DNA of 64,000 bases. It comes from Saxidomus purpurata (lineage: Eukaryota; Mollusca; Bivalvia; Venerida; Veneridae). The translations under genes and the position numbers were made by a program. The stretch spans positions 40,133,708-40,197,707 of the forward strand of contig JAFMSR010000014.1 of NCBI GenBank assembly GCA_022818135.1, read 5' to 3'. This document shows positions 1 to 12,370 of the stretch, one piece after another (position 1 is the first letter of the stretch; every line of letters begins with the position of its first letter). Below the pieces are notes generated by a model. It was not told the DNA's origin. It worked only from the letters and a program-made list of their open reading frames with translations, and made no database searches.

Positions 1-50
1 ATATAATTATGGCCTGGATTCCTTTTATAAAAACTAGTTTTGATACCTTT

Positions 51-100
51 GAGCCCAGTTAGAGACGTGTGAAAATGTTACAGACACATTGTCCTAATAC
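51..100 (-). pseudogene. Decayed duplicate of the 3' end of MCT exon 1, copy C intron
   Basis: The stretch reading gcccagttagagacgtgtga and then atgttacagaca resembles the last ~50 nt of the exon just to its right (aattagtgacgtgtgaacag ... atgttacagaca) with about 12 nt deleted. The same remnant lies in the same place in copies A and B, so the partial exon duplication predates the gene duplication. Confidence 0.5.
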
Positions 101-141
101 TGTCCTAGAAAATGTTCAGTTATCAGTCGTACTTCTCTTAC

Positions 142-414
142 CTCCAAGTCCAATTAGTGACGTGTGAACAGCCCCGACTACTGATGTTACAGACAAGCTA
201 GCCTGGTATCTCTCTATTAATATCAATTGCACAATTCCCGAGGCAAACTGTGTTGCTCCAAGCAGACAGAATGTCCCAAATGAGGCAACCAATACAACCC
301 ACGCCCAACCTGTGTCCAGGTCACTGAAATCATCGACGTCATTGACTTCATGTCCAAGAAGCTTCTCATCCGCTGCTTTGGATACCTTCTGTTCTGGCAT
401 TAGTCAGTTGTCAC
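142..414 (-). CDS. SLC16/monocarboxylate transporter-like, copy C, first coding exon only (gene continues off the left edge)
   Basis: The ATG is at 398-400 and coding runs to 142, where a GT donor (140-141) follows in phase 1. The 86 encoded residues start MPEQK and contain DTGWAWVV, the SLC16 signature at the start of TM1, then TM1 and the start of TM2. An AG acceptor at 415-416, 14 nt before the ATG, is conserved in all three copies, so a 5' non-coding exon is expected upstream. The exon differs from copy A at only two residues. Exons 2-5 must lie left of base 1 because the gene reads leftward. What is seen is one exon with intact splice sites; that the rest of the gene is intact is an inference. 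Confidence 0.85.
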
Positions 415-540
415 CTGCAAACTGTAGCCATCAAATAACTATGTTTCTCCTCCTAAGACATCGTTTTTTCGGAAATTTCCATATCATGTATTGTAGGTAG
501 CATGAGCGATGCACGAAATTTGCCTGTTTAATATTTATTT

Positions 541-765
541 ATACTGAATTTATTTATTCTCGATTGCAAAACAAATTCTTAGAACTTAAATTAATCGTTC
601 TGGAGACTCATTTCCTATGAAATCAATCTCGAAGAGAAAGAGGCAGTGTGGAAATATGTTTGTCTTGCCTAAGGACACAGTTGCCGTGAAACTTATGGGG
701 TGATCAAACCCGGGACCCTCCGACCCTGAGGCGGACGCGCTACCACTGCGCAACTGCGGCTCCAC
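541..765 (-). mobile_element. tRNA-derived SINE
   Basis: On the minus strand the element begins gtggagccgcagttgcgcag, followed by an A-box-like gcagtggtagcgcg and a B-box-like gggtttgatcacc, then a body of about 140 bp ending in gcaatcgagaataaataaa. This is the layout of a tRNA-headed SINE with an A-rich 3' tail. The same insertion is at 12481-12702, so it predates the duplication of block X. A second member lies at 1822-1997 on the plus strand. Confidence 0.8.
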
Positions 766-1233
766 TTGCTTGTTATATACGTGAATAGGACAACGTGGTG
801 CCCAACTTTGTAATGTTAAATATATTTAATAAAACTCAGAAGCGAGGGGTGATTCAGAAATAGAACGTTCCCTTCTATAAAGAGAAATATATCTGCGGGG
901 ATATAGGTATCTGGTGTTCTACTTCCATTATACATTTTAGAGATATATAATGTGTATCTAGTATAAGTAATTAGACTTCCACATTATACATGTGTTTAAA
1001 ATTAATATTTCTTTGAGCAAATAGCAGCAGACCATTAAATGTAAAAATGCGTATACTTTATAATAACTGTTACACGATTAACGACTTTACAATCTTCGCA
1101 TGTTTTCCTCCATATGTATTTTCAATATACTGTTCAAGACGAATCAATACTAGTCTAACAGAACCTTCTTCTGAGTGGAAAACTCTTATATGAAATAATC
1201 AAACATTATTAAAGGAAATATTAACACTCTTAC

Positions 1234-1290
1234 CTTAGACGATTTACAGTGAAAGTTATAAATCAGTTTTGATACACATCTATACATTTA
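1234..1290 (-). other. Inferred 3' part of the 5' non-coding exon of MCT copy C
   Basis: On the minus strand ...TCGTCTAAG is followed by GTAAGAGTG, a near-perfect splice donor (GT at 1232-1233). The same donor occurs at 13168-13169 and 46558-46559, each upstream of its MCT copy, while every ATG exon has an AG acceptor 14 nt before the ATG. Together they define an intron in the 5'UTR. The exon probably extends into block Y, where transcription would start. This is inferred from conservation; no transcript evidence is available. Confidence 0.5.
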
Positions 1291-2696
1291 TCATCCGCGC
1301 GGAACTTGATGTTATACTTATACAATGTGAATATGGTAACGCAAACGATCGATAGAAGAAAAAGCATATATATATCCAGCTTACAAAGTGTTAATGAACC
1401 GGGTTATGTGTAAATAGTAGAAATCCCTGGGGTGACACTTCCTTTCATTATGCGAAACATTTTAATTTCGTTTTTATGAAATCAGTTCTTGGCATCTACA
1501 TTTCACGTAATTACATTTTTTGTGGTTACAATTTGTAGTTACAGGAACTTTTCTGCACACACATGTATGCCACTGTTTCGCTGTTTTTGCCAATTACATG
1601 TACACGTACTTCTTAGATTTTATCGGTTGCTAAGAGGTTGTTTTGTAATATGATAAAGATTTAATTACGCATTTTAACAAATTGATTACACTGGTTTCAT
1701 ACATTACAAACAAGTAATACATCGTTTGTAAGCTTATGTATACATGTACTATACAGTAACAAAATCAGCTTTTAAAACCCTATAATCAAGGATACCTAAA
1801 TATGCAAAACATGACTTAATTGTGGAGCCGCCGTGGCGCAGTGGTAACGCGTTCGCCTCGGACCATCGCCATAAATAATTCCACATTGCCTCTCTCTCTT
1901 TGAGGTTGATTCCATCTGGAATGAGTCTCGAGAGTGATTAATATAACTTGTAAGAACTTGTTTCGCAATCGAGAATAAATAAACTAGTATAAATCAAGAC
2001 TTAATTGCATGATTTGGCAACATATTATGTGATTCACTTGAAGGCTCAACATATGTTAACTTTTCAGAAATATTTGTGATTGATTGAGATTAATTCCTTT
2101 TATCACACCAAAACGGCAAATGTAATTATTTCATTTACTGTCTATAACGTCCAACTAGACACATTTCACTTTTCTTTTGATTTTACATTGAGGTTTCTGA
2201 TATTTTTCATTGTGGTTTTGATTTTCGCTTCTAACCGATCGAGTATGTTTTTTATATGTCAGAAAACTAGATTTAAACATGCATTTCAAAACTATCAATA
2301 ATTTCGCTTGTGATTTCTGTTAAAATTGTATTGCACTGAAAGAGTAAATTACCTGTACTGTCAAAATATTGCATCAATTTTGCACCGAAGGTTGACTTTT
2401 CAACCGAAACTCTTCTTCATCCAAGGTAAACACGTTCAAGTAAATGCATTAACAAGACTCGTTTCAATGTGTTTACTTCCTATTTTCATATGCACTTCAA
2501 TTTCATATTATATAAAGTTTATTTAAAGTTTATTTTACCTGATGTACAAATCAATACAAATCGATTTGAGATCAATATGGTCAAGCTAGAGACAGAACTC
2601 CCGATTACCGGAAAATACTGTTAAAACATTTCAATACGAAATGTAATAAATCTGATATGAAAGTCTAACGTACATATCAAACGTGTAAAAGTTAAG
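1291..2696. repeat. Duplicated block Y, inferred promoter-side block of MCT copy C
   Basis: The block matches 11047-12370 inside copy A's first intron, and its left part matches diverged sequence at about 46645-46860 upstream of copy B. It lies just upstream of the inferred 5' exon donor, so it should hold the transcription start. A SINE (1822-1997) is present here and absent from the copy A version. No convincing coding region. Confidence 0.8.
1822..1997 (+). mobile_element. tRNA-derived SINE with 9-bp target-site duplication
   Basis: The element starts gtggagccgccgtggcgcag, carries an A-box, lacks most of the B-box region through an internal deletion, and ends gcaatcgagaataaataaa plus a short tail. 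It is flanked by gacttaatt at 1813-1821 and 1998-2006, a clear target-site duplication. The corresponding site in block Y of copy A (about 11575-11640) has no SINE, so the insertion postdates that duplication. Confidence 0.85.
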
Positions 2697-5600
2697 TTTG
2701 TTATGCTTAAATGTGTCGAAGATATTAATCATTTCTGTTCGAATTTTAAAATAATTGAAAATTTAAATGTTTTTTGTTCAAATCTACAACTTTACAGAGA
2801 CATATCATAAATATGAGATCAGTTTACATAACATCAAAATATCTTTTATATTTAAATAATGGAAATGATTGATACCAAACCTGCAAGTTTCAGGTAAAAA
2901 GTCCACCAAACATCGGTAAAATAAGCATATTCACACCTGTTATAGTTAAAACACTTGATTCATAACATTTGGTTAGATAGCGATTTATTATAAAACGATG
3001 CTATATTGATTAAGCATGTGTAACGAGACATTTCTCCGAGTTTATATATTCCCTCTTTAATCTGTTCGTGTCACTTAAGCGCATAGCTTTCTCAATGTTA
3101 TAGAAGATCCCTATAACTGATTCACTCGTGTGCTCATATGATTTAAAGTTTACGATTAAATTTTGATCTTTATTTTTTTTCACAGGCATTGTTTGAGAAA
3201 ACCCCTGTTTAACGAATTACATGGCGGCACTATTACAAAATTTCGAACCAACACTTTTATATTTATCAACTGTTCCAGTGCTATTTATATATATTTTTTA
3301 ATGTACATATGTAAATGCTATATGCCCTCCTAAATTAGAAATCGAATTAACATTTGTTAACCTAAAATGCTGGGTCAATTAGATGATTATATCATTATTA
3401 TTATCATCAATATTTATTTTTGTGTCACAAGCTTTATGTATGGATTGCATAGTTTTACGACCTTTTGTTAGTACACTAAAGCTTGAATTCAGACCCCCCC
3501 CAGAATATACGGTATTTTAGATGTACCGAGTGTTCACATGCATCACACATTGAGCCAGCAACGCTAAGATGTACACAAAATGCTTGCAGAAACAGTAACT
3601 TTTAGATTTGCCTTCTATCGCGAGAAGATGTCGACAGAGGTATGACATTAATTTGTTTTAAAAGATAATTTCACTAACTGTTGTCGATTTATTACTGTAA
3701 CAATAAATGCTTGGTTTAATAAATCAGTCAAATCCATTTGAAAACCGGAAGTCACTATATTAACTCGATAAATGTGTGAAATAAATCTATTTTACCATGT
3801 GATTTGTAAACTTTTCTACTCACTCTTGGCAACCATATTGGAAAAACGATGTACCAGATGACTATATACAAGGTTAGCTTTTAAAAGCTGGAAAGCTGCT
3901 GGCTTGATTTTGGGTAAGAAAATGAAACAATATGTACTGCCAAATAGATGAAGCAAGACCAAGTTCGGTATTATATCAGTGCCTGCAATTACTATATGCA
4001 AGTTCAAAGATTTAAAGATGAGGTCCAACAAAAAATAACAAATGTGAACAGTTCATCAAATTAGGCAACAATTATGACCCTAGGATTATTTAGCTTCTGT
4101 CAATGTATACAATCCAAAAGTTGGTATCTATACTTCAAAGCGAGAACGTTACAAAGGGAGATTATTCATTAAAACAAGGCACATCGGAGTTATTCTTCTG
4201 CTATAAGACAAAGTACCACCGAATATGTGCACAAAGTTTTACTAGACCCTAACCTATTAGTGGAAAACGTTTTTGAAATTTAGTACCATGTGGTATATGA
4301 CGAAATGAGAAATGGTCGTAACTTAAATATGATATAATAGAGTGAGGCTGTTCCCTGTCCAACTGAATTATGTAAAGGTTGTTCAAGTGTTTGACTGGTA
4401 ACTGAAAAAACACATTTTTTAACACGCAAACTATGACATTATAATTCAAGACCATTACTGTGACATAAAGTAGCTCAAATATTTGCAGGTTGGTTGCCGG
4501 TCTTGTACAAGCTAGAGTAGTACATAGATGATCCTTTGTTGTTTAATCCTTTACAGAAGAAAACCTACCCATCAGGTCAGTGATATTGTGATTTTATTGT
4601 TACCACTGAACAATGTGTTTACTTATAGTAATGCAACTCATGTGTGGGGTGAATTGGATACAACCTGCCAGTATTTCAGTAGGGGACAGTATCATTATTT
4701 GTTTGAAGGGGTACCAACTGATAGTGAACTGAATCATTTGCCGCCAGCAGGATTAAGCTTAAATACCTCCAGTGATGAAGAATCATTGCTGTACCAAGAG
4801 AAAAACGTTATTGAACATGAAAACAGTGATGGGTTACTTGATATTGGTTTCTGCTTTGTGACCTTTTACCTCTAATACTTACTTACACCAACAACAGTGT
4901 CGTAGCAGTTGGGTAAAACATATTAGTAGAAGAGCCTCTTGTTCAATATTTATCTATGGTATGAACCAGATAAATCTTTTTCGCACAGATGGGCATTGAT
5001 TACACCTGTATAAATTGTTAATAAATGAACATTAATGCTTAAGATTTTTGCATTTGAAACAAGATTGATTTTGACAATGCATGTATATTTTACACATACA
5101 CTCTTGTTGGCAGATGTTTTCGCCTTTTCATCCAATGCTGATCATAATCGTCCAGCAATCTGAACATGATCTGATTCAGTCAATAAATTTCAACTTACTA
5201 ACCCTTTAACAATAAGTGGTTCTGTCCAGATTGAAAGATGAACAAGTCGGTTTTGGAAATTCAGCAGGATAATGGTATAAACCATGTAGTTACTTATATA
5301 ACTGAATTTAAACCTCCAATTTGTAATGTCGGAATGTCTGAATTTGACACTGGAGCTACGACCTTTGCGTTTTCCTCGGTTATTACCGTTGTTTTTAAAT
5401 AGCTAAACGTATATTGCACCCCAAACGTTTTTGGGCTCTCTCAAAGTTCTACAACGAAGGGCCACATCCATTTCAACTTTCAAAAAAAAGCATTCCCAAC
5501 TTAAGTATTTCCTTTGAAGTCAGCTTTCTGATCATTTGGCAAGATCTGAGAGAAACATAATCTAGGATCAAGTCAACTACATAGATGAGTTGTTCACACA

Positions 5601-5738
5601 CGTTCCATTTGGGAAGACCATGTTTGATAATTATCATATATTTTTATTTATGATATAAAGATACTGAAATACATGTAAATATGTTTTTAACATTTTCAGC
5701 AATGTAAAGCATTTCTCTCAAAATTTTAAGCATTTATG
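2697..5738. repeat. Duplicated intergenic block Z, between MCT copies C and A
   Basis: The block is almost collinear with 32955-36006, with small indels such as a longer C-run in the second copy (3487-3493 against 33752-33764). It runs directly into the last exon of the downstream MCT gene in both places, so the duplication unit was intergenic block plus gene. Apart from the ORF remnant at 4528-4875 nothing in it looks coding. Confidence 0.85.
4528..4875 (+). pseudogene. Unrecognised ORF remnant, frame differs between duplicated copies
   Basis: A 115-codon open frame with a weakly coding-like acidic C-terminal part (residues about 80-100, SSDEESLLYQEK). A pyrimidine-rich stretch and AG precede the open region. 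The duplicate at 34784-35119 has 2 extra bases near codon 78 (aaagctacc for aaatacc), so the two copies encode different C-termini. At most one frame can be under selection. I do not recognise a family. It could be an old transposase or exon fragment, or chance. Confidence 0.25.
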
Positions 5739-8700
5739 TCAAAGTGCCGCAGTTTCTTTGAGGGTTGATGTATCAATAATCTCTATTGTCCTTCCTTTGT
5801 CAAGGTCACTTGTCGGAGAGAAACAAGAAGCTAATGCACTGGCAAATCCACCTAGCAGCATGCAGGAAGCTGAAATTTGAAATAAATCTCACATATAGCG
5901 CAACAAGAAAACTAGTTCTAATGACGTTAGTGTCAAACTAAACTTTTCTCTGTATTTAGAAACTACCATTTGAATGAGATATTTCCTAAAACTTTTTAGA
6001 AACTAAAAACCTATCTCGAAAACTGGCAAAGCTACGGCCATTAAACAGTTCTATGGAAAATAAACAAACATGACGTCATGAAGGCCAAACCATGTAAAAA
6101 GTAGTGTCAAAATCACATTTTTTCATTCATTGAACTCTCCCTTTCATTTCGATTTAGACTAGAATTAATGTTGTTTTATGTGAAATTTCAAACCTTACTT
6201 TGTTTTACTTTCAAATGATTCACAACAAGTGATGATGAATATAAAGTCGCTGATTATTGCGCTAAAAAATTGCAATCTTTTGAAAAATGGTTGCCATGGC
6301 AATATATAAATTTTGTTTCAAGGTTTTGGACATATATGATACTACAATATCTAAGTTACTGCCAAATAATGGTTCTGGACAATAGCAACACCATGAAGGA
6401 AATCACAATGTTTTTGTTTCAATGCAGATTTTCTCAAAATCTGAATAATCTCGTGAAGTCCAGTTTTCTTCCATCATTTCTTATATATATGCGACACTGT
6501 GTTAATGTTCATGTCAGTTCAGGATTTACTTGTCTTAAGTAACCAATACAAATAAACCCAAGTTTACCATTTTCAGATAAATACTGGTATATTGAGGAGT
6601 CACCTACTTTTAACCCATTAGCTAGCTGTCAATGGTATGCTTGACTAACGTTTGCTTGTGAGAAGTGTTTGTAGTTGTTTAATGTTCTTATAATATTTAA
6701 CCCATGATGAAAGTAATACTGGAAAGGCCTATCAGCCTGTCTAACAGAAGTCTGAAAACAGCTTGTCAAACGTGCCAAGCAAGGAGTCAATGTGTGTGCC
6801 TGTCTTTCAATCAGCAGAATGGTTGTCAAGACAAATAATGACGGGAAATCATACTATGGAGACTAGCTCTTTTGGCATAGTGCTATTGATCAGAAACTGT
6901 TACTCTGAACTTTCTTTCCGAAAATTCTGAAAGGATTCCAAGGGAACAATAATAGTAACCATACCTGAAACATAAAATGCTTGTTCATACGTCCCTCCAA
7001 CATCGACAAGTATTCCTGTAAAACAATAAAAATGAACAAGTTTTGATTAAAATAGTTTTTGGTATTTAATGCAAGCGCCGAAAACTGAGAATTTAACGTA
7101 TTGTCATGTTTTTTGGACTGCCCTTTGACAAAATTTTGATACTGTCTAAACAAATCTTGCTTCAAAGTACAGTGAGCTCTGTATGTAACGAACTCCTTTT
7201 TAAATTTGTTCCTTATATCCAGGGTATGTTATATATACATAGCATTTGCATATTTTATAAAGAAGAAAACAAATCGGGTCCTGGAAATTTGTTCCTTATA
7301 TCCGAAATTTCACTATATCAGGAGTCGTTATATACGGTGTTTCACCTGAAGCTGCAACTACGAACTAACCTTTGCCCTTCAAAATATCTAACATGGATTT
7401 TTCCAACTTTCAGTTCGGACAGCACCATTACTGATCAAATATTAGACAGTGCAGATCATGATCAGACCGCAGAAATGTACAGGCCGATCGTGATCGGTGT
7501 TTGTTGCTAAGCAAAATCATTTGCTGTTGACAGAAATAGAGTTACTGTTTAATAAAACCTAGCATAGACATTCACTTTGCAACCAATTACACAACCTTTG
7601 TACATGTAAGTCCGTGCCAGTTATGAGTTTGAAACCTGATTTTAGTACCAACACATATAACAAAGCAATAGAACGTTAAAAAGTTCCTGTATTGAGACCG
7701 CATTTGGGACCAGTAAAAAGTGATCTTATTTAATGAATCGGGCGAATTAGCGAGACATTTTTACTATGAAATTGAGCATTTGGTTCTGAAATATCTGGTC
7801 TTAATATCGAGGCAGGTCTTAATATCGAGGGTGGTCTTAATATCGAGGGTCTTAATATCGATGGTGGTCTTAATATCGAGGGTGGTCTTAATATCGAGGA
7901 TGGTCTTAATATCGAGGGTCTTAATATCGAGGGTGGTCTTAATATCGAGGGTGGTCTTAATACTAATAGGTTTTTATAGGACTTTACTGTACAAGAGTAA
8001 GCTTATACATATTTCAAGTTTTTAAACAGAGACGTATTATACATTTTTACTCCACGTACACTAACGGAAGGGCCAGACTACACCAATTTTAGCTCATTCA
8101 TACACCGTTCAATGTAGTCCGAAATACTAGCCGATACCAGTCAATCGCGTTTCATCGGTATTTCGATCAATACTTTGGTTCTTTATTTGAAATAATAGCG
8201 GTAAGAAACTTTTCTTTACATGGAAGCATGACTACTCACCTGCTAGAACTGGCCCTAATAGAGTCCCAATACCTCCAAACAACCATAATATACCAAGGGC
8301 TATAGAAACATTTACTACTCCAACATATTTCATACAAACACTCGTTGCCAACACGTAAGCGTTTCCAAAAAACAATCCTAGAACAACTGAATACGTCAAA
8401 TTACCAGCATACGCATATGACATGAAAGGATATATAAAAGTCGCGACGCCAACAATAAACATTGGCATACAGTATAGAAAGTTTTCATTGACACAATCAA
8501 TGTTTGATGTAACTCCTGTTGCCACTCTCCCTAACACAGTCAAAATTCCTGACAAAGATACTACATATGCGGCTGTTTCGGACGAAAATCCCTTCGATAC
8601 AATATAACCTGGTAGATGCAAATACACAACGTACGAACCGAGGCAGTAATTAAACATTCCCACACATAAACATATCACAGATTTGTTCTTTAGTAGATGA

Positions 8701-11021
8701 ATGTATCTCCGTAGAGTGACAGTAATTGTTGCACTGTCCGTTGATATCTGTCGTTCTCTTTTACGTTGACGCTTAGCGTAACGTTCCAGCTTGCTGGGAA
8801 ATGACACCATCCCAAAAACAATCATTTGAGCGAAAATGCCTGCTAATATAATAGAGAACCCGACAGCACCGTAAAAGTTATAAATGGACTGCATAGCAGG
8901 TGCTAGAAGACAAATCCCTACACCTGCGCCGGAGTTTGATAAGCCTATTGCTAAGTTTCTCCTTCTACGAAAGTAAAACCCGACGACCACCATGTTCGCT
9001 GTATACCCCACAGCGCCTCCAAGTCCTAGGATAAAAAAGAATTTCAACTTTAGGGCAAATCAAAGAAGTAATGAAATGGGCTATTAAATTGTATGGACTA
9101 TTTATGCTTTAATATGAGTAATTCGTTATTATTGTAAGGCTATAATCTATAAAAGATGGATAGATCTTCTGAGAAAATGTTTCAGTTAAAGTAAGATACT
9201 AAAAGAAGTGAAAAATTATGCTAATCGAAACAGTATAATTAATAAAATTTAAAAACAGCAACTTAAAAGCAAACTAAGTACGATCGTCATGAAAATGCCC
9301 GTTTTCAAACTTTACAGCATTTGAAAAGTCATATTCCCTGTCAACTATTTTTTTAAATTCTATCATTTACATAGGGGATATCTCTTAAGATTCATTTGGA
9401 TTTGTATCATATACTGGCGAGAAAATGTTTAGTGTAGTATTGAATCTTTTGTTCTGAATAAATGAACACCATTTACTTTTTAGTTTTGTTTGATTTGTGA
9501 ACTAGATTTAAAAGAGTTTGACTCTCAGTTCTATTTTCAAATGATAAAAAGTTTATGTAACGATATCAGTACTTTTTATTGCTCAAACAGTAGTTCAATC
9601 AATTCTACACATTCCTACAGAAATAAATACTGATTCAGTTCGTTTGGCATATGTCTACACAAATCATCACCAACGCATGAGGACAATTGTAAAACAATTC
9701 TTCCTTTTAAAGAATACATGTAAATATGTATATAACAATTTTATCCGTCATGGAATATTTGATCAGAACTATTCTTAGAGAATATTTTTCATACTCAACA
9801 TAACCTTTGATCTTAAATTCATCTTACCAGCAATAACGCCACGTGTTAAAATTGCAAATTCGATACTTGGAGCAAAAGCCGTTCCTAAAAAGCCAATCAC
9901 AAACAAAATTCCAGATGTTACTATAGCAACGCGACAACTGAAATGATCTGTTATTAGACTGGATATTGGTCCTGTAAAAGAAAAAAAGATAAAGTTAATT
10001 CTACGTTGTTGTTATGGCAACACAACAGGTAGAATAATCTCTAATAATATTGGCAACTGCTCATCAAAAAGATAAATTAGTGCATTTTTAGTTAGCAATA
10101 TGTAGTTACTACAGTAAAGTACCACCCGAAATTATCTATTATCAAACGGAAACTGAAAATGTGCAAACATAATGTAGGTAAACTGTCCGCCTGGAAAATG
10201 ACTGAAATACTGTTGAAACGTTTTACCCATAAAATACCAATAGCACAAGTAAAGTAAGAAGATTCACAGTTACAAATATATATACTGAAACATAATGATG
10301 TTTTTCTGGTACCTAATATCTTTCTGGTCCGTTCTGAAGAGTGACTAAGTTTGTGACTAGACTGTTTTATATCCGAGTAGTTCCAGGATCCATGCTCACA
10401 GTATTTAATGCATTTAGCAAATGTCTTGCTTGAAATGTTTCGGTTCAGCACTGTCCTATTTCAATCAATTAATAAATGCCATGTTAACATACCCATGCCG
10501 ATAATTCCATATAGGAATATAGACAAAGGCGGATGAAATGTAACATAAACGTTAACGTTGTTTTTCAACACGCTTCAAACGCATACAGGGTTCACTTATC
10601 ATTGTTTATATAATTATGGCCTGGATTCCTTTTATAAAAACTAGTTTTGATACCTTTGAGCCCAGTTAGAGACGTGTGAAAATGTTACAGACAAATTGTC
10701 CTAATACTGTCCTAGAAAATGTTCAGTTATCAGTCGTACTTCTCTTACCTCCAAGTCCAATTAATGACGTGTGAACAGCCCCGACTACTGATGTTACAGA
10801 CAGGCTAGCCTGGTATCTCTCTATTAATATCAATTGCACAATTCCCGAGGCAAACTGTGTTGCTCCAAGCAGACAGAATGTCCCAAAAGAGGCAACCAAT
10901 ACAACCCACGCCCAACCTGTGTCCAGGTCACTGAAATCATCGACGCCATTGACGTCATGTCCAAGAAGCTTCTCATCCGCTGCTTTGGATACCTTCTGTT
11001 CTGGCATTAGTCAGTTCTCAC
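5739..11021 (-). CDS. SLC16/monocarboxylate transporter-like protein, copy A (complete, 456 aa, 5 coding exons)
   Basis: Coding exons on the minus strand are 10749-11007 (ATG 11005-11007), 9828-9971, 8240-9025, 6965-7015 and 5739-5869 (TGA 5739-5741), totalling 1371 nt. Every intron is GT-AG and phase 1. The exon joins restore the expected MFS continuity (TM2 to the GPISS loop, TM4 to LGGAVGY, TM10 to the TM11 segment beginning ILVDVGG). Family hallmarks are DTGWAW before TM1 and FYFRRRRNLAIGLS at TM5, the second SLC16 signature. A basic cytosolic loop follows TM6 (SKLERYAKRQRKRER). The length fits the family at 450-500 aa. The likely role is plasma-membrane transport of lactate- or pyruvate-like carboxylates; the substrate cannot be read from sequence. 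Failure to splice intron 4 would give a short alternative C-terminus in frame. The ATG exon has a 14-nt 5'UTR and AG acceptor at 11022-11023. Its promoter side is rearranged. Confidence 0.9.
7165..7345. mobile_element. Degenerate pogo/mariner-like MITE in intron 3 of copy A
   Basis: The sequence begins acagtgagctctgtatgtaa and ends ggagtcgttatatacggt, with internal repeats of aaatttgttccttatatcc. The taacgaactcc and ggagtcgttat ends are roughly inverted. The equivalent intron of copy B (about 37255-37300) lacks it, so it inserted after or was lost since the gene duplication. The superfamily is an inference from the CAGT-type start and the 'taacgaa' motif. Confidence 0.4.
7796..7962 (+). repeat. 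15/18-bp minisatellite (ggtcttaatatcgag), about 10 units, with TIR-like edge
   Basis: About ten units of ggtcttaatatcgag, alternating 15 and 18 bp through an optional ggt. Just beyond it, tttttataggactttactgta (to 7992) resembles the terminal repeat of a pogo/mariner-type element, so the array may be an expanded subterminal repeat. It lies in intron 3 of copy A and is absent from copy B. The open frame through it (repeated VLISR) is an artefact of the unit length being a multiple of 3. Confidence 0.8.
10660..10710 (-). pseudogene. Decayed duplicate of MCT exon 1 3' end, copy A intron 1
   Basis: This is the copy A counterpart of the remnant at 51-100, one base different over the compared stretch. 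It lies about 40 bp downstream of the real exon 1 donor and retains gacgtgtga and atgttacagaca from the exon with the middle deleted. Confidence 0.5.
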
Positions 11022-11046
11022 CTGCAAACTATAGCCATCAATAACA

Positions 11047-12370
11047 TCATCCGCACGGAACTTGATGTTATACTTATACAATGTGAACATAACAAAATTT
11101 AATATGGTAACGCAAACGATCGATAGAAGAAAAGCATACATATATCCAGCTCAGAAAGTGTTAATGAACCGGGTTATGTGTAAATAGTAGGAATCCCTGG
11201 GGTGACACTTCCTTTCATTATGCGAAACATTTTAATTTCGTTTTTATGAAATCAGTTCTTGGCATCTACATTTCACGTAATTACATTTTTTGTGTTACAA
11301 TTTGTAGTTACAGGAACTTTTCTGCACACACATTTATGCCACTGTTTCGCTGTTTTTGCCAATTACATGTACACGTACTTCTTAGATTTTATCGGTTGCT
11401 AAGAGATTGTTTTGTAATATATGATAAAGGTTTAATTACGCATTTTAATAAACTTATTACACTCGTTTTATACATTACAAACAAGTAATACATCATTTGT
11501 AAGCATATGTATACTATTATAGTAACAAACTCAGCTTTTAAAACCTTATAATCAAGAATACCTAAATATGCAAAGCAAGACTTGCGTTTTTGGTACGTGG
11601 CATTCCCTGTTTGATGTTATTTTTGTTTTTAATTGCATGATTTGTAAATATATTTTGTGATTCACTTGAAGGTTCAACATATGTTAACTTTTCAGAATTT
11701 ACACTTATGACTGGTTGAAATTTTTTCCTTTTATCACACTGAAACGGCTAATGTAATTATTTCATTTACTGTCTATAATGTCCAACTAGACACATTTCAC
11801 TTTTCTTTTGATTTTACATTGAGGTTTCTGATATTTTTCAATGTGGTTTTGATTTTCGCTTCTAACCCGATCGAATAATTATGTTTTTTATATGTCAGAA
11901 AACTAGATTTAAACATTTCAAAACTATCAATAATTTCGCTTGTGATTTCTGTTAAAATTGTATTGCACTGAAAGAGTAAATTACCTGTATTGTCAAAATA
12001 TTGCATTAATTTTGCACCGAATGTTGACTATTTCAACCAAAACTCTTCTTTATCCAAGGTAAACACGTTCAAGTAAATACATTAACAAGTAATATGATAT
12101 TGAATCGTTTCAATGTGTTTACTTCCTATATTCATATGCACTTCAATTTCATATTATATAAAGTTTATTTATAGTTTATTTTGCCTGATGTACAAACAAA
12201 AATAAAATCTCAATGATGAAGTTAGGAACAAATTAATCATTTTGAGATCAATATGGTCGAGCTAGAGACAGAACTCCCGATTACCGGAAAATACTGTTAA
12301 AACATTTCAAAACGAAATGTAATAAATCTGATATGAAAGTCTAACGTACATATCAAACGTGTAAAAGTTA
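11047..12370. repeat. Block Y', displaced into the first intron of MCT copy A
   Basis: Homologous to 1291-2696 but now directly next to the ATG exon, with block X' beyond it. The left junction reads gccatcaataacatcatccg and the right junction gttaaataactatg. Both share aataac, the first bases of block X, so the breakpoints carry microhomology. The block lacks the SINE found in copy C. Confidence 0.85.

Larger units (their letters stand above)
434..1290. repeat. Duplicated block X, upstream of MCT copy C
   Basis: This block is nearly identical to 12371-13225 beside copy A. It contains a reverse-strand SINE (541-765) and the conserved donor of the inferred 5' non-coding exon near its right end. 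In copy C the order is ATG exon, X, Y. Copy B keeps a diverged X-Y order at 46380-46860, so this order looks ancestral. No protein-coding potential is visible. Confidence 0.85.

Noticed and set aside
700..765. Functional tRNA gene on the minus strand
   Set aside because: Only A and B boxes are present, followed by a SINE body and tail found at three places.
7720..8025. 101-codon frame with VLISR repeats
   Set aside because: A minisatellite with unit length divisible by three, inside an MCT intron.
10092..10451. 119-codon minus-strand frame
   Set aside because: It lies in intron 1 of MCT copy A, has no domain and is not conserved in copy B.
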